Source: Archangium sp. (GTDB lineage: Bacteria > Myxococcota > Myxococcia > Myxococcales > Myxococcaceae). From it: a stretch of 64,000 nucleotides of DNA. Numbering within the stretch: position 1 is the first letter of the stretch; each line of letters opens with the position of its first letter. The notes under the pieces were generated by a model. That model had not been told where the DNA came from. It worked only from the letters and a program-made list of their open reading frames with translations, and did no database searches. Below are positions 25,737 to 33,942 of the stretch, one piece after another. The translations under genes were made by a program, and so were the position numbers. The stretch is taken from positions 62,001 to 126,000 of the forward strand of contig JAUXRX010000049.1 of the NCBI GenBank assembly GCA_030681645.1. The letters run 5' to 3'.

Positions 25737-26824
25737 GAGAGGACTCCTGAGGAGAAAGTGTGACGCACGGCGCGCGCCTTCGCATCGATGACCGTCAGCG
25801 CAGCGCGGAGGCCCGGCACCAGGCCGGTGGTCAGGCCCAGCAGCCGGGCGGGCGCCGAGGACAGCACCTCGACCGCGCGCAGCGCAGGCAGGTCGAGCCC
25901 GAGCACCGCGGGGAGCGCCTGCTCGAACGCCTCGCAGCCCGGGGCGCAGGCCTCGAAGGGGTGCTCGCGGTCGAGAATGTCGACGCGCACGTGATCGCAG
26001 GCCACCGCGTCGATGGTGCCGTCGCCCAGCCCGAGCGCGAGCGCCTTCACGTCGGCCGGGCTGCGCAGCGGAGGCCACACCCGGGCCTCGAGCGCGTAGC
26101 CCTCGGCCGCCCGGTCGTCGCGGGTGAGGTGGTGGGGCGTGACGTCGCACGACACCTGCAGCCCCCGCTGCTTGGCAGCGCGAATGAGGTCGACCCCGCG
26201 CGCGGTGGTGACGTGGGCGAAGTGCAGGCGGCCGCCCGTCTCTTCGAGGATCAGCAGGTCGCGCGCGATGACCGCGGCCTCGGCGGCGACCGGGACCGCC
26301 GGGAGCCCGAGCCGGGTGGCGGTGAGCCCCTCGCCCAGCACGCCGGCGCCGGTGAGCGACGGATCTTCGGCGTGCAGCACCAGCAGCTTGCCCCGCGAGG
26401 CGGAGTACTGGAGCGCGCGGCGGAGCACGCCCGACTTCACCAGGGGGCGGAAGCCCTGGCTGAGGCAGGCCGCGTCTGAGGGCGTCTCGCCCAGCTCTTC
26501 ACCCTCGAGCTTGCGGGTGAGCGGCGCGGCGGTGAGCACCTGCAGGCGATCGCTGCGCAGCCTGGCCGACTCGGGGGCCGCCACGACGGTGGTGAAGCCA
26601 CCGCGCAGCGCCGCTTCGAGATCGCGCTCGTCGCGCAGCACGCTGTGGAGATCGACGAAGCCGGGGGTGACCCAGGCGCCGTCGAGCTCGATCACCTTCG
26701 CTCCGGCGGCGTCGACCTTCGGGCCGACCGCGGCGATCTCGCCCGCGACGATCAACACCTCGCCCAGGCCGTCACGGCGGGCCGCGGGGTCGAGCAGCCT
26801 CCCGCCGCGGAAGACGAGCCTCAT
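25733..26824 (-). CDS. pyrC: Dihydroorotase homologue, probably catalytically impaired (PyrC'-like)
   Basis: A 363-residue amidohydrolase of the dihydroorotase family, placed directly after pyrB with an ATGA overlap. The usual metal motif DxHxHLRxPG reads DLHSVLRDE (residues 58-66), so the second His is Val62, and about ten residues that normally follow are missing before GGFTTVV. Other sites survive: H151 (HAEDPSL), H204, HH231-232 and D277-H278. This pattern resembles the inactive PyrC' of Pseudomonas, which serves to assemble aspartate carbamoyltransferase. Activity may be lost; a working dihydroorotase would then be elsewhere. Confidence 0.85.
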   Translation of the reverse strand: MRLVFRGGRLLDPAARRDGLGEVLIVAGEIAAVGPKVDAAGAKVIELDGAWVTPGFVDLHSVLRDERDLEAALRGGFTTVVAAPESARLRSDRLQVLTAAPLTRKLEGEELGETPSDAACLSQGFRPLVKSGVLRRALQYSASRGKLLVLHAEDPSLTGAGVLGEGLTATRLGLPAVPVAAEAAVIARDLLILEETGGRLHFAHVTTARGVDLIRAAKQRGLQVSCDVTPHHLTRDDRAAEGYALEARVWPPLRSPADVKALALGLGDGTIDAVACDHVRVDILDREHPFEACAPGCEAFEQALPAVLGLDLPALRAVEVLSSAPARLLGLTTGLVPGLRAALTVIDAKARAVRHTFSSGVLS

Positions 26825-27717
26825 GACACGGCCTCCAGGATCGCCTTGCGCACGGCCACGCCATTCTCCACCTGCTCGAGGATCAAGCTGCGCTGGCCGT
26901 CGGCCACCTCGGGCGAGAGCTCGAGGCCGCGGTTGACGGGGCCGGGGTGCAGCACCACCGCCTCGGGCTTGAGGGCGGCGGCGCGCTCGTTCGTGAGGCC
27001 CCAGCGCGCGTGGTACTCGGCGGTGGTGGGGAACAACGCGTCGCCCTGCCGCTCGCGCTGGATGCGCAGCATCATCACGGCGTCGGCGCGGTCGAGGGCG
27101 GTGTCGAGCTCGGTGGTGACGTCGGCGCCCAGCTCGGCGAGGCCCGCGGGCAACATGGTGGGCGGGCCGCAGAACACCAGGCTCGCGCCCAGCGCCTTGA
27201 GGCAGTGCAGGTTCGAGCGGGCCACGCGGCTGTGGAGGATGTCTCCGACGATCGCCACCCGCTTGCCCTCGAGGGTGCCCCAGCGGCGCCAGAGGGTGTA
27301 CGCGTCGAGCAGCGCCTGGCTGGGGTGCTCGTGCTGGCCGTCGCCCGCGTTGACCACCGAGCAGGCGACCGAGCGCGCCACCAGGGCCGCGGCGCCGCTG
27401 TGCTGGTGCCGCACCACGATGATGCTCACGCCGAGCGCGGCGATGTTCTTCGCGGTGTCGACCAGCGTCTCGCCCTTCGAGGCAGAGGACCCGGTGACGG
27501 TCCAGTTGAGCACGTGGGCACCGAGGCTCGCCGCGGCGACCTCGAAGCTCGAGCGGGTGCGGGTGGACGCCTCGTAGAACACGTTGGCCACCACCCTCCC
27601 CACGAGGTGACGGCCACCGACGCGGCCCTCGCGGTACTCGTGGGCACGCGCCAACAGCTGTTCCAGCTCAGCCCTGGGGAGCCCCTCGATGCCCAGCAGA
27701 TGACGGCGCGAAGTCAC
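26821..27717 (-). CDS. pyrB: Aspartate carbamoyltransferase catalytic subunit
   Basis: A 298-residue enzyme that joins carbamoyl phosphate to aspartate, the first committed step of pyrimidine synthesis. The carbamoyl-phosphate motif STRTRSSFE (residues ~53-61), GDGQHEHPSQALLDA and HPGPVNRG are all present. The start is GTG, overlapping the stop of the upstream gene. No regulatory pyrI is seen. The next gene, a pyrC homologue, overlaps its end. Confidence 0.96.
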   Translation of the reverse strand: MTSRRHLLGIEGLPRAELEQLLARAHEYREGRVGGRHLVGRVVANVFYEASTRTRSSFEVAAASLGAHVLNWTVTGSSASKGETLVDTAKNIAALGVSIIVVRHQHSGAAALVARSVACSVVNAGDGQHEHPSQALLDAYTLWRRWGTLEGKRVAIVGDILHSRVARSNLHCLKALGASLVFCGPPTMLPAGLAELGADVTTELDTALDRADAVMMLRIQRERQGDALFPTTAEYHARWGLTNERAAALKPEAVVLHPGPVNRGLELSPEVADGQRSLILEQVENGVAVRKAILEAVS

Positions 27718-28136
27718 TTGGCGACGATTCCGGTCTTCTCGGCGACCAGGTGGTAGCTCTTCCGCTTCTTCAAGGGCTTGAACTCGACGATGCGGTCATA
27801 CTCGATGCGCACGGTGAGCTTCCGGGTGGCCTCGTCGAAGGTGAAGGTGACGTTGTCCTCGGTGAGGCCGTAGCCAGGGCGGACCTGCTCGACCCCGTCC
27901 TTGTCCACCTCGTAGTGGCTGGTATCGGGGCTCCTGGAGTTCGCCCGGATGAGCATGCCGTCGAGGGCCGCCTTCTCGCCCTTGAGGATGTAGACCGAGA
28001 AGGCCTCGCCTGCGATGTCGCGGGCGGCGAGGTTGTCGTAGTACAGCGGCCCGACGTGGTACGCGTAGAAGATGCCCGCGGCCACCAGCGCGAGGACCAG
28101 GTACGTGACTGGGTTCGTCTCTCCGTTGTTCCGCAC
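27714..28136 (-). CDS. Hypothetical membrane-anchored protein
   Basis: A 140-residue protein with one N-terminal membrane helix (VTYLVLALVAAGIFYAYHVGP, residues ~8-28) and a soluble domain with alternating strands ending in a basic segment. The GTG at 28136 was chosen because it puts the helix close to the N-terminus. The family is not recognised. It lies between lepB and pyrB on the same strand, overlapping the pyrB start by four bases. Confidence 0.7.
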   Translation of the reverse strand: MRNNGETNPVTYLVLALVAAGIFYAYHVGPLYYDNLAARDIAGEAFSVYILKGEKAALDGMLIRANSRSPDTSHYEVDKDGVEQVRPGYGLTEDNVTFTFDEATRKLTVRIEYDRIVEFKPLKKRKSYHLVAEKTGIVAK

Positions 28137-28180
28137 GGAGCCAAGTAGCCATGGCAGCCGCGGTGCGTCAAGCAGTGTGT

Positions 28181-29521
28181 CTACTTCCGCGGGGCCTCGT
28201 CGCCACACATCGTCACGGGCGTGAAGAAGCGGTCGTAGCGGATGCCGGTGCCCCCGAAGAACGAGCTCAGGAAGCCCCCGTGCGAGAGGGAGAACCAGAT
28301 CACCGTGGCCTTGCCCTTGATGCTGCCGAAGGGGACGAACTCGGGGGCCCGGCTGCCGTTGAGGTTGTTGAGCCCGAAGCGGCTGTCGAGGGAGTTGTTG
28401 CGGTTGTCGCCCATGACGAAGACGTGGCCCGCGGGCACCTTCACCGACTTGACCTCCATCTGCGCCAGCGAGCCCTTCCTGCGCTCGGTCTCGTCGAGGA
28501 TCAGGTGCGGCACCCCGGCGAAGACTTCCCGGTAGAGCGCCTCGGGCTTCTCTGACCAGTCGTTCTCGCGCCAGGTGCTCACCCAGTACTTGAGGCTGTC
28601 GAAGCTGGTGACCTGGACCTCGTTGTGTTCCCAGAAGCGGTACTCGGCGTTCTCGAGGGTGCGGGGCATCAGCTGGCCGTTGACCACCAGCCCGTCCTCG
28701 GTGAACTCGAGGGTGTCACCGGCCACGCCCACCACCCGCTTGATGTAGTCGTACTGCGGGTTGACGGGGTTGTTGAAGACGATCACGTCACCGGCCTTCG
28801 GCGCCCTGACGATCACGAAGGGCACGTAGTCGGTGAAGGGCAGCCGCACCCCGTAGATGAACTTGTTGACGAAGATCTGGTCGCCCAGCTCGAGCGTGGG
28901 GATCATCGAGCCCGAGGGGATCTTGAAGGGGTCGAGCAGCACCGCGCGGAACGTGAGGGCGATCAGCAGCGCGCGGGCGAAGCCGCCGGTGAGATCGGCC
29001 CAGCCGCGCTTGTGCGACTTGAGGTGCTTGTCGTACGCGAGCTCGAGCGACTTGCTGGCGCCCTTCACCTGGTCGAGCGGCTGGCCGAACGAGCGCACGG
29101 TGGCCTCTGACGCGGCGACGATCTCGTCCCACGCCTTGTCCTTGAGCTGCTTGCGGGCCTTGCCTGCGATCGCCTCGACCTCGGCGAGGATCTCCTCGGC
29201 CCGGTAGCGCGCCTCGCGCACCTCGTTCCACTTCTTCGCCAGGGGCGTGCGCATCACCAGCAGCACCAGCCACCACCCGAAGCAGAGCAGCCCCAACGCC
29301 TGCATGGCCGGCTGCAGCCAGAGGTAGGTGCACACCACGCTGTCGACGATCGCCAGGTACACCACGAACACGAGGGCGAGCACGGTCACCGGCGCCCAGA
29401 GGCTGACCAGCCGATCGTGCCAGCGCCACTTGTTGAGGCGCTTCTGATCTTCCGCCGACAGCCGCCCCAGCACGACCTGCGCCAGCGACGGTGGGGGTGC
29501 TGCCTTCGCCTCCTCGGCCAC
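28181..29521 (-). CDS. lepB: Signal peptidase I with long N-terminal extension
   Basis: A 446-residue enzyme that removes signal peptides from exported proteins. The catalytic Ser sits in FKIPSGSMIPTL (near residue 203) and the general-base Lys in DYIKRVVGVAGD (near residue 261); GDNRNNSLDSR is the family's box E. The family is usually 280-330 residues. Here an extra ~190 residues precede the catalytic part, with two probable membrane helices (residues ~40-62 and ~68-92) and a charged coiled region. GGAGG precedes the GTG start, which lies one base after the lepA stop. Confidence 0.95.
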   Translation of the reverse strand: MAEEAKAAPPPSLAQVVLGRLSAEDQKRLNKWRWHDRLVSLWAPVTVLALVFVVYLAIVDSVVCTYLWLQPAMQALGLLCFGWWLVLLVMRTPLAKKWNEVREARYRAEEILAEVEAIAGKARKQLKDKAWDEIVAASEATVRSFGQPLDQVKGASKSLELAYDKHLKSHKRGWADLTGGFARALLIALTFRAVLLDPFKIPSGSMIPTLELGDQIFVNKFIYGVRLPFTDYVPFVIVRAPKAGDVIVFNNPVNPQYDYIKRVVGVAGDTLEFTEDGLVVNGQLMPRTLENAEYRFWEHNEVQVTSFDSLKYWVSTWRENDWSEKPEALYREVFAGVPHLILDETERRKGSLAQMEVKSVKVPAGHVFVMGDNRNNSLDSRFGLNNLNGSRAPEFVPFGSIKGKATVIWFSLSHGGFLSSFFGGTGIRYDRFFTPVTMCGDEAPRK

Positions 29522-29522
29522 G

Positions 29523-31334
29523 TCAGCCCTCCGACTTCAGCACGGCGAGGAAGGCCTCCTGGGGCAGTTCGACGCTGCCGACCGACTTCATGCGCTTCTT
29601 GCCCTCCTTCTGCTTCTCGAGGAGCTTGCGCTTGCGTGAGATGTCACCGCCGTAGCACTTGGCGAGCACGTTCTTGCGCATGGCCGAGATGGTCTCGCGG
29701 CTGATGATCCGGCTGCCGATGGCGGCCTGAATGGCGACCTCGAACATCTGCTTGGGGATCACTTCCTTGAGCTTCTCGCAGACCTCGCGGCCACGCTGAT
29801 ACGCGCGCTCTTTGTGCACGATGATCGAGAGGGCGTCGACGATCTCCCCGTTGATGAGGATGTCGACGCGCACGAGGTCGGCGGTGCGGTAGCCACCGAG
29901 CTCGTAGTCGAGTGATGCGTAGCCGCGGCTGACCGACTTCATCTTGTCGAAGAAGTCGAACACCACCTCGGCCAGCGGCATTTCATAGGTGACGCGAACG
30001 CGGGTGCCGCTGGTGCCCAGGTAATCGATCGCCTTCTGCACGCCCCGGCGGTCCTGACACAGGCCGAGAATGGCGCCCAGGTGCTCATTGGGAACGTGGA
30101 TGTGGCAGATCAGGAACGGCTCTTCGAGGTGCTCGATGTTCTGCACCGGCGGGAGCTTGGCCGGGTTGTCGATGGTGAACGACTCGCCGCCGTTGGGGAA
30201 CACCTTGTAGACCACCGAAGGCGCGGTGCTGATGAGGTTCAGGTTGTACTCGCGCTCGAGGCGCTCCTGGACGATCTCCATGTGCAGCAGGCCGAGGTAG
30301 CCGCAGCGGAAGCCGAACCCGAGCGCGGTGGAGGTCTCCGGTTCCCAGGTGAAAGCCGAGTCGTTGAGGCGCAGCTTGGTGAGCGCGTCTCGCAGGTTGT
30401 CGTAGTCGGCGGCTTCGATCGGGAAGATGCCCGAGAAGACCATCGGCTTGACTTCCTTGAAGCCGGGGAACGGAGTGGTGGTCGGGCGCACCGCGTCGGT
30501 GATGGTGTCGCCCACCTTCGCGTCAGCGAGCTCCTTCACGTTGGCGACGAAGATGCCCACTTCGCCGGCCATCAGCGACTTCACCGCAATCGAGTAAGGG
30601 GCGATGACGCCCAGTTCCTGCACTTCGAATTCTTTCTGGTTCGACCACAGGCGGACCTTCTGGCCGATCTTCACTTCGCCTTCGACCACGCGGATGAGCA
30701 TCACCACGCCGCGGTAGTTGTCGTACCAGCTGTCGAAGACCAGGCACTTGAGGGGCGCGGTGATCTCGCCGGGGGGCGGAGGCACGAACTTGACGATCGC
30801 CTCCAGCAGCACGTCGATGTTCACGCCCTCCTTGGCGGACACCGGAACCGCTTTGTCGCCATCGAGCCCGATGAGGTCGGTGATCTCGTCGCGGGTGCCC
30901 TGCACGTTCGCCGAGGGGAGATCGATCTTGTTGATGACCGGGATGATCTCGAGGTTCGACTCGACCGCCATGTACACGTTGGCGAGCGTCTGGGCCTCGA
31001 CGCCCTGGGTGGCATCGACGACGAGCAACGCGCCTTCACAGGCGGCCAGCGAGCGGCTCACCTCGTAGGCAAAGTCGACGTGCCCGGGGGTGTCGATCAG
31101 GTTGAGGACGTAGTCCTTGCCGTCTTGCGCCTTGTACTTCATGCGCACGGTCTGGGCCTTGATCGTGATCCCGCGCTCACGCTCCAGGTCCATGTTGTCG
31201 AGGAACTGGGCCTTCTCGTCCCGCTTGTTGGTGGTGCCGGTCTTTTCGAGCAGGCGATCGGCAAGCGTCGACTTGCCGTGATCGATGTGGGCGATGATCG
31301 AGAAGTTGCGGATGTGCGCGTTTTCAGACGGCAT
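29523..31334 (-). CDS. lepA: Elongation factor 4 (LepA GTPase)
   Basis: A 603-residue ribosome-associated GTPase that back-translocates or helps ribosomes under stress. All GTPase motifs are present: AHIDHGKST (G1), RGITI (G2), DTPGH (G3), NKIDLPSA (G4). The LepA-specific C-terminus ([20 protein letters not shown]) is complete. ATG 31334 was chosen because the family starts with a short leader before IRNFSIIAH. It heads the leftward series lepA-lepB-hyp-pyrB-pyrC-carA-hyp. Confidence 0.97.
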   Translation of the reverse strand: MPSENAHIRNFSIIAHIDHGKSTLADRLLEKTGTTNKRDEKAQFLDNMDLERERGITIKAQTVRMKYKAQDGKDYVLNLIDTPGHVDFAYEVSRSLAACEGALLVVDATQGVEAQTLANVYMAVESNLEIIPVINKIDLPSANVQGTRDEITDLIGLDGDKAVPVSAKEGVNIDVLLEAIVKFVPPPPGEITAPLKCLVFDSWYDNYRGVVMLIRVVEGEVKIGQKVRLWSNQKEFEVQELGVIAPYSIAVKSLMAGEVGIFVANVKELADAKVGDTITDAVRPTTTPFPGFKEVKPMVFSGIFPIEAADYDNLRDALTKLRLNDSAFTWEPETSTALGFGFRCGYLGLLHMEIVQERLEREYNLNLISTAPSVVYKVFPNGGESFTIDNPAKLPPVQNIEHLEEPFLICHIHVPNEHLGAILGLCQDRRGVQKAIDYLGTSGTRVRVTYEMPLAEVVFDFFDKMKSVSRGYASLDYELGGYRTADLVRVDILINGEIVDALSIIVHKERAYQRGREVCEKLKEVIPKQMFEVAIQAAIGSRIISRETISAMRKNVLAKCYGGDISRKRKLLEKQKEGKKRMKSVGSVELPQEAFLAVLKSEG

Positions 31335-31442
31335 GAGCGATTCGGGCCGTAGCATCCACCCCCAGCGAAATCCATTCCTCCCGGGGGTCGGCGTAAGGCA
31401 CACTCCGCCCCGTTTTCACGGTCCACCTCTGGGGGAGCACAC

Positions 31443-31949
31443 ATGATCCGCCACACCTTCGTCGCTGCCGCGCTGTTCGTCGCCTCGTTCGCCTTCGCTC
31501 AGGACGCCGGAACTGCTGCTCCCGCAGGGCCCGTCGAGCCGCCCCCCAGCGCGGATCTGATCAAGAAGTTCCTCGACTACCAGGACAACGGAAAGGACCG
31601 CGGCCCCGCCCTGCTGGACCTGATCCCCTGCGTGAAGGTCGACTCGACCAAGGGCAGCCCCACCCAGTTCCAGTGCATCGAGCCGGTGGGGGCGTCGGTG
31701 CCGAAGGGCACGACCGTGTTTGCCTGGCTGCAGTGGCTCTGCCCGAAGGACGGCAAGTACGAGGACATCGCCATTCAGTTCCTGCACGAGGGCCAGGTGC
31801 GCAAGACCGTCGACAACCCGGTGGCCGGCTTCGGCCGCACGCGCGGTTGGCGCGGGGAGAACATGAACAAGGTCGGCAAGTGGACGATCAAGATCATGCG
31901 CGGCGACAAGGAACTGGGGAGCGCGACGGTCAACGTCGTCGCCCCGTGA
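31443..31949 (+). CDS. Secreted hypothetical protein
   Basis: A 168-residue protein with a signal peptide (RHTFVAAALFVASFAFAQ) followed by an Ala/Pro-rich linker and a compact domain with three cysteines and the segment TTVFAWLQWLCPKDGKYEDIA, which looks like an immunoglobulin-like beta sandwich. GGGGGAG precedes the ATG by 6 bases. It is divergent from lepA. I recognise no family; it probably acts in the periplasm. Confidence 0.75.
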   Translation: MIRHTFVAAALFVASFAFAQDAGTAAPAGPVEPPPSADLIKKFLDYQDNGKDRGPALLDLIPCVKVDSTKGSPTQFQCIEPVGASVPKGTTVFAWLQWLCPKDGKYEDIAIQFLHEGQVRKTVDNPVAGFGRTRGWRGENMNKVGKWTIKIMRGDKELGSATVNVVAP

Positions 31950-31961
31950 GCTGATGTCTTG

Positions 31962-32348
31962 ATGCTCGATCACGAGGGGCTGCTTCGGCTCCTCAGGCGC
32001 ATCTCTGACGGGCTGGCGAAGGCCATCAAGATGTCGTCGGGCGGGAAGAACGACGAGGCGCTCGCTGAGCTGAGGCAGCTCTGCGTGGCCGAGCTGGGCA
32101 TGGAGTTCAACGTGCTCTCGATGCTCGACGCGAAGGCCGTGGTGGACCTGCTGTTTTCGCATCAGCGGGTGCTGGCGTTCGTGCAGATCGTCGAGGCGAT
32201 GGGGGACGTCGAGCAGGGGCGGGATCGTGGGCGGGCGCTCGCGTTCCATCAGCGGGCGTTTCTCGTCGCCGCGGTGCTGCATGAGCGGGATGGGGCGAAG
32301 CAGCCGCTGGTGGAGATCTCGGCCCGGTTGCTGGAACGGATCAGCTGA
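31962..32348 (+). CDS. Small helical hypothetical protein
   Basis: A 128-residue soluble, wholly helical protein without signal peptide. It includes KMSSGGKNDEALAELRQLC and a leucine-rich C-terminal helix. It starts 12 bases after the previous stop, so it is probably co-transcribed with the secreted protein. The in-frame TTG at 31959 directly before it is less likely. Tetratricopeptide-like spacing is possible but too weak to call. The dispersed repeat copy 2 begins 12 bases after its stop. Confidence 0.7.
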   Translation: MLDHEGLLRLLRRISDGLAKAIKMSSGGKNDEALAELRQLCVAELGMEFNVLSMLDAKAVVDLLFSHQRVLAFVQIVEAMGDVEQGRDRGRALAFHQRAFLVAAVLHERDGAKQPLVEISARLLERIS

Positions 32349-32359
32349 GAGAATCCACA

Positions 32360-32617
32360 GCCCTGGGGGGCGCGGTGGGCCAGGGTTTCGCTTCGTGCTC
32401 GTCACGCGCAGGCCTCTCGGCCACGGAGCAAGGACCCGAGAGTGACGAATTGCCGCAAAGTCTGACGTGAGAGCCCAGCGTACAGCCCGCTGTACGGTGG
32501 TGCCGCGCGTCGCCTTTGAAGCGTCGAAGCCTGAATCAGTGCGTCAACAGAAGCTCGCGGTGAGGGGCTGTGCGAGTCGAGCACGCCCGAAGCCCCAGCC
32601 CGACCACCTCTTCCCTG
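32360..32617. repeat. Dispersed ~257-bp repeat, copy 2
   Basis: This matches copy 1 at 23240-23495 along its whole length with few insertions or deletions. Its inverted repeat is at 32475-32500, with one mismatch in the 11-bp stem and a changed loop (CCCG for CTTC). It occupies the gap between two convergent genes, ending 10 bases before the stop of the gene on the minus strand. Confidence 0.85.
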
Positions 32618-32627
32618 GGCGCTTTCA

Positions 32628-33278
32628 TCACGCTGACTGCCGAGCCGCCTGCCGCCTCCTCCACAACCCGACCGAGATCAGCAAGAGCGCCGCCACCAGC
32701 GCCGCGAACGCCCACAGCAACCGCTGCGGGAGCCGGCCCGAAGACACCGGCTCCACCTTCATCGAGTCGAAGCTGTCGCTGAGCACCGGCGCCATCGCCT
32801 CCCACCGGCCCGAGGGCGCGCTGCAGACCGCCACGATGTGCCGCGACTCACCCGGCCACGCCGCCACCAGGATGCGCCGCAGCTGGCTGCCCTGCCGAAC
32901 CGAGCCCAGCACCTCGACCCGGCCGTTGGTGACCTCGGCGCGCTCGAGCTGAAACGGCTGCCCCAGCTCGTCGCGCAGGTGCCGCACCACTGCGGTCGAC
33001 AGCTCGTCCCGAGAAGACGGACCCAGCGAGAGCGTGGCGTCGATCACCGAGATGAGCAGCGAGGCGGCGTCTTCACCCTCCCCGTCCACCAACGCGGCGC
33101 TCAGGTACCTCGACGCCGACGGGCTCACCGAGATCGTCCCCACCTGCGTGCCGTGGAACAGGTCCATCCGCGCCATGCGGAAACTCTTCGGCGGCTTCAT
33201 CTGGAAGCCGTCCTGACGGAGCACCGGGCCCAGCGCCGGATCAGCGCTCACCACCAGCAGGACCAGCGCGCTCCACAT
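32628..33278 (-). CDS. Secreted/membrane-anchored hypothetical protein
   Basis: A 216-residue protein with a short N-terminal signal (MWSALVLLVVSADPA), a central soluble domain of strands and helices, and a C-terminal membrane helix (LLWAFAALVAALLLISVGLW, residues ~187-206) followed by a basic tail. The core should lie in the periplasm, anchored by the C-terminal helix. The family is not recognised. TAAGGT lies 7 bases before the ATG, without a Shine-Dalgarno sequence. Confidence 0.75.
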   Translation of the reverse strand: MWSALVLLVVSADPALGPVLRQDGFQMKPPKSFRMARMDLFHGTQVGTISVSPSASRYLSAALVDGEGEDAASLLISVIDATLSLGPSSRDELSTAVVRHLRDELGQPFQLERAEVTNGRVEVLGSVRQGSQLRRILVAAWPGESRHIVAVCSAPSGRWEAMAPVLSDSFDSMKVEPVSSGRLPQRLLWAFAALVAALLLISVGLWRRRQAARQSA

Positions 33279-33347
33279 GCCCGGCACCTTATCGCCAGGC
33301 TCCGTGGGAAGTGACCCCAACGCGCCGCTGTGCTTATGCGGGGGCTG

Positions 33348-33794
33348 ATGACGCCGGAGGAGCGGTCCACCGTCGAACTGCAGGTCGAACGCCACGTGCG
33401 TCGAGGCGAGCTGTCGGAAGCCTGGACCGCGCTCGAGCGCCTCTGCTCTGCCTTCCCCGACGACGCCGCCCTCGCCGGGCGCCTCGAGCACCTCGAGCAG
33501 GGCCTCGACCCGGCTGAACGTCGCCGCGTGTCGATGACCCGCGCCCAGCCCACCGGCAAGCACCACAAGACGCCCATGCACGAAGCCGAGGCCCTCGCCG
33601 CCGCCGGCAAGTACAAGGAAGCGATCGTCATCTACCGCGCCCTCCTCGAGCAGCGGCCCGACTGGGACCTGGTCAAGGAACGCCTCGCTGAGCTCTTCCA
33701 GCTCGCCCAGGTGGCCACCCCCCACCGTCAGCCCGTGAATCGGGAGAACGTGCTCGAGCACCTCCTGGACAGGATCAGCACGCGCAAGCGCTGA
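33348..33794 (+). CDS. TPR-like hypothetical protein
   Basis: A 148-residue soluble protein made of two helical repeats resembling tetratricopeptides: ELSEAWTALERLCSAFPDDA and AAAGKYKEAIVIYRALLEQRP, separated by a basic linker (MTRAQPTGKHHKTPMHEAE). TPR modules mediate protein contacts. ATG 33348 was taken as the start, although an in-frame ATG at 33336 adds four residues. It is divergent from the membrane protein at 32628-33278 and lies 148 bases upstream of pfk. Confidence 0.72.
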   Translation: MTPEERSTVELQVERHVRRGELSEAWTALERLCSAFPDDAALAGRLEHLEQGLDPAERRRVSMTRAQPTGKHHKTPMHEAEALAAAGKYKEAIVIYRALLEQRPDWDLVKERLAELFQLAQVATPHRQPVNRENVLEHLLDRISTRKR

Positions 33795-33942
33795 GCCCCG
33801 GGTCTGACTCACCACGCCACCCACGTCAGAGCGCCCTGACAGCGCGGTCACGAAGCGCTGGCACCCACAGGCGCCGCTGTCATACGCTCCGCTGTCCCAC
33901 CGACACGTTTGCCGTCCTGTTTTCTGGAGCCGAGATGCGAGC

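Noticed and set aside
32402-32584. A 60-codon minus-strand frame within repeat copy 2
   Set aside because: Its residues resemble the frame in copy 1 only because the DNA is alike, and an indel breaks the shared frame beyond the core.
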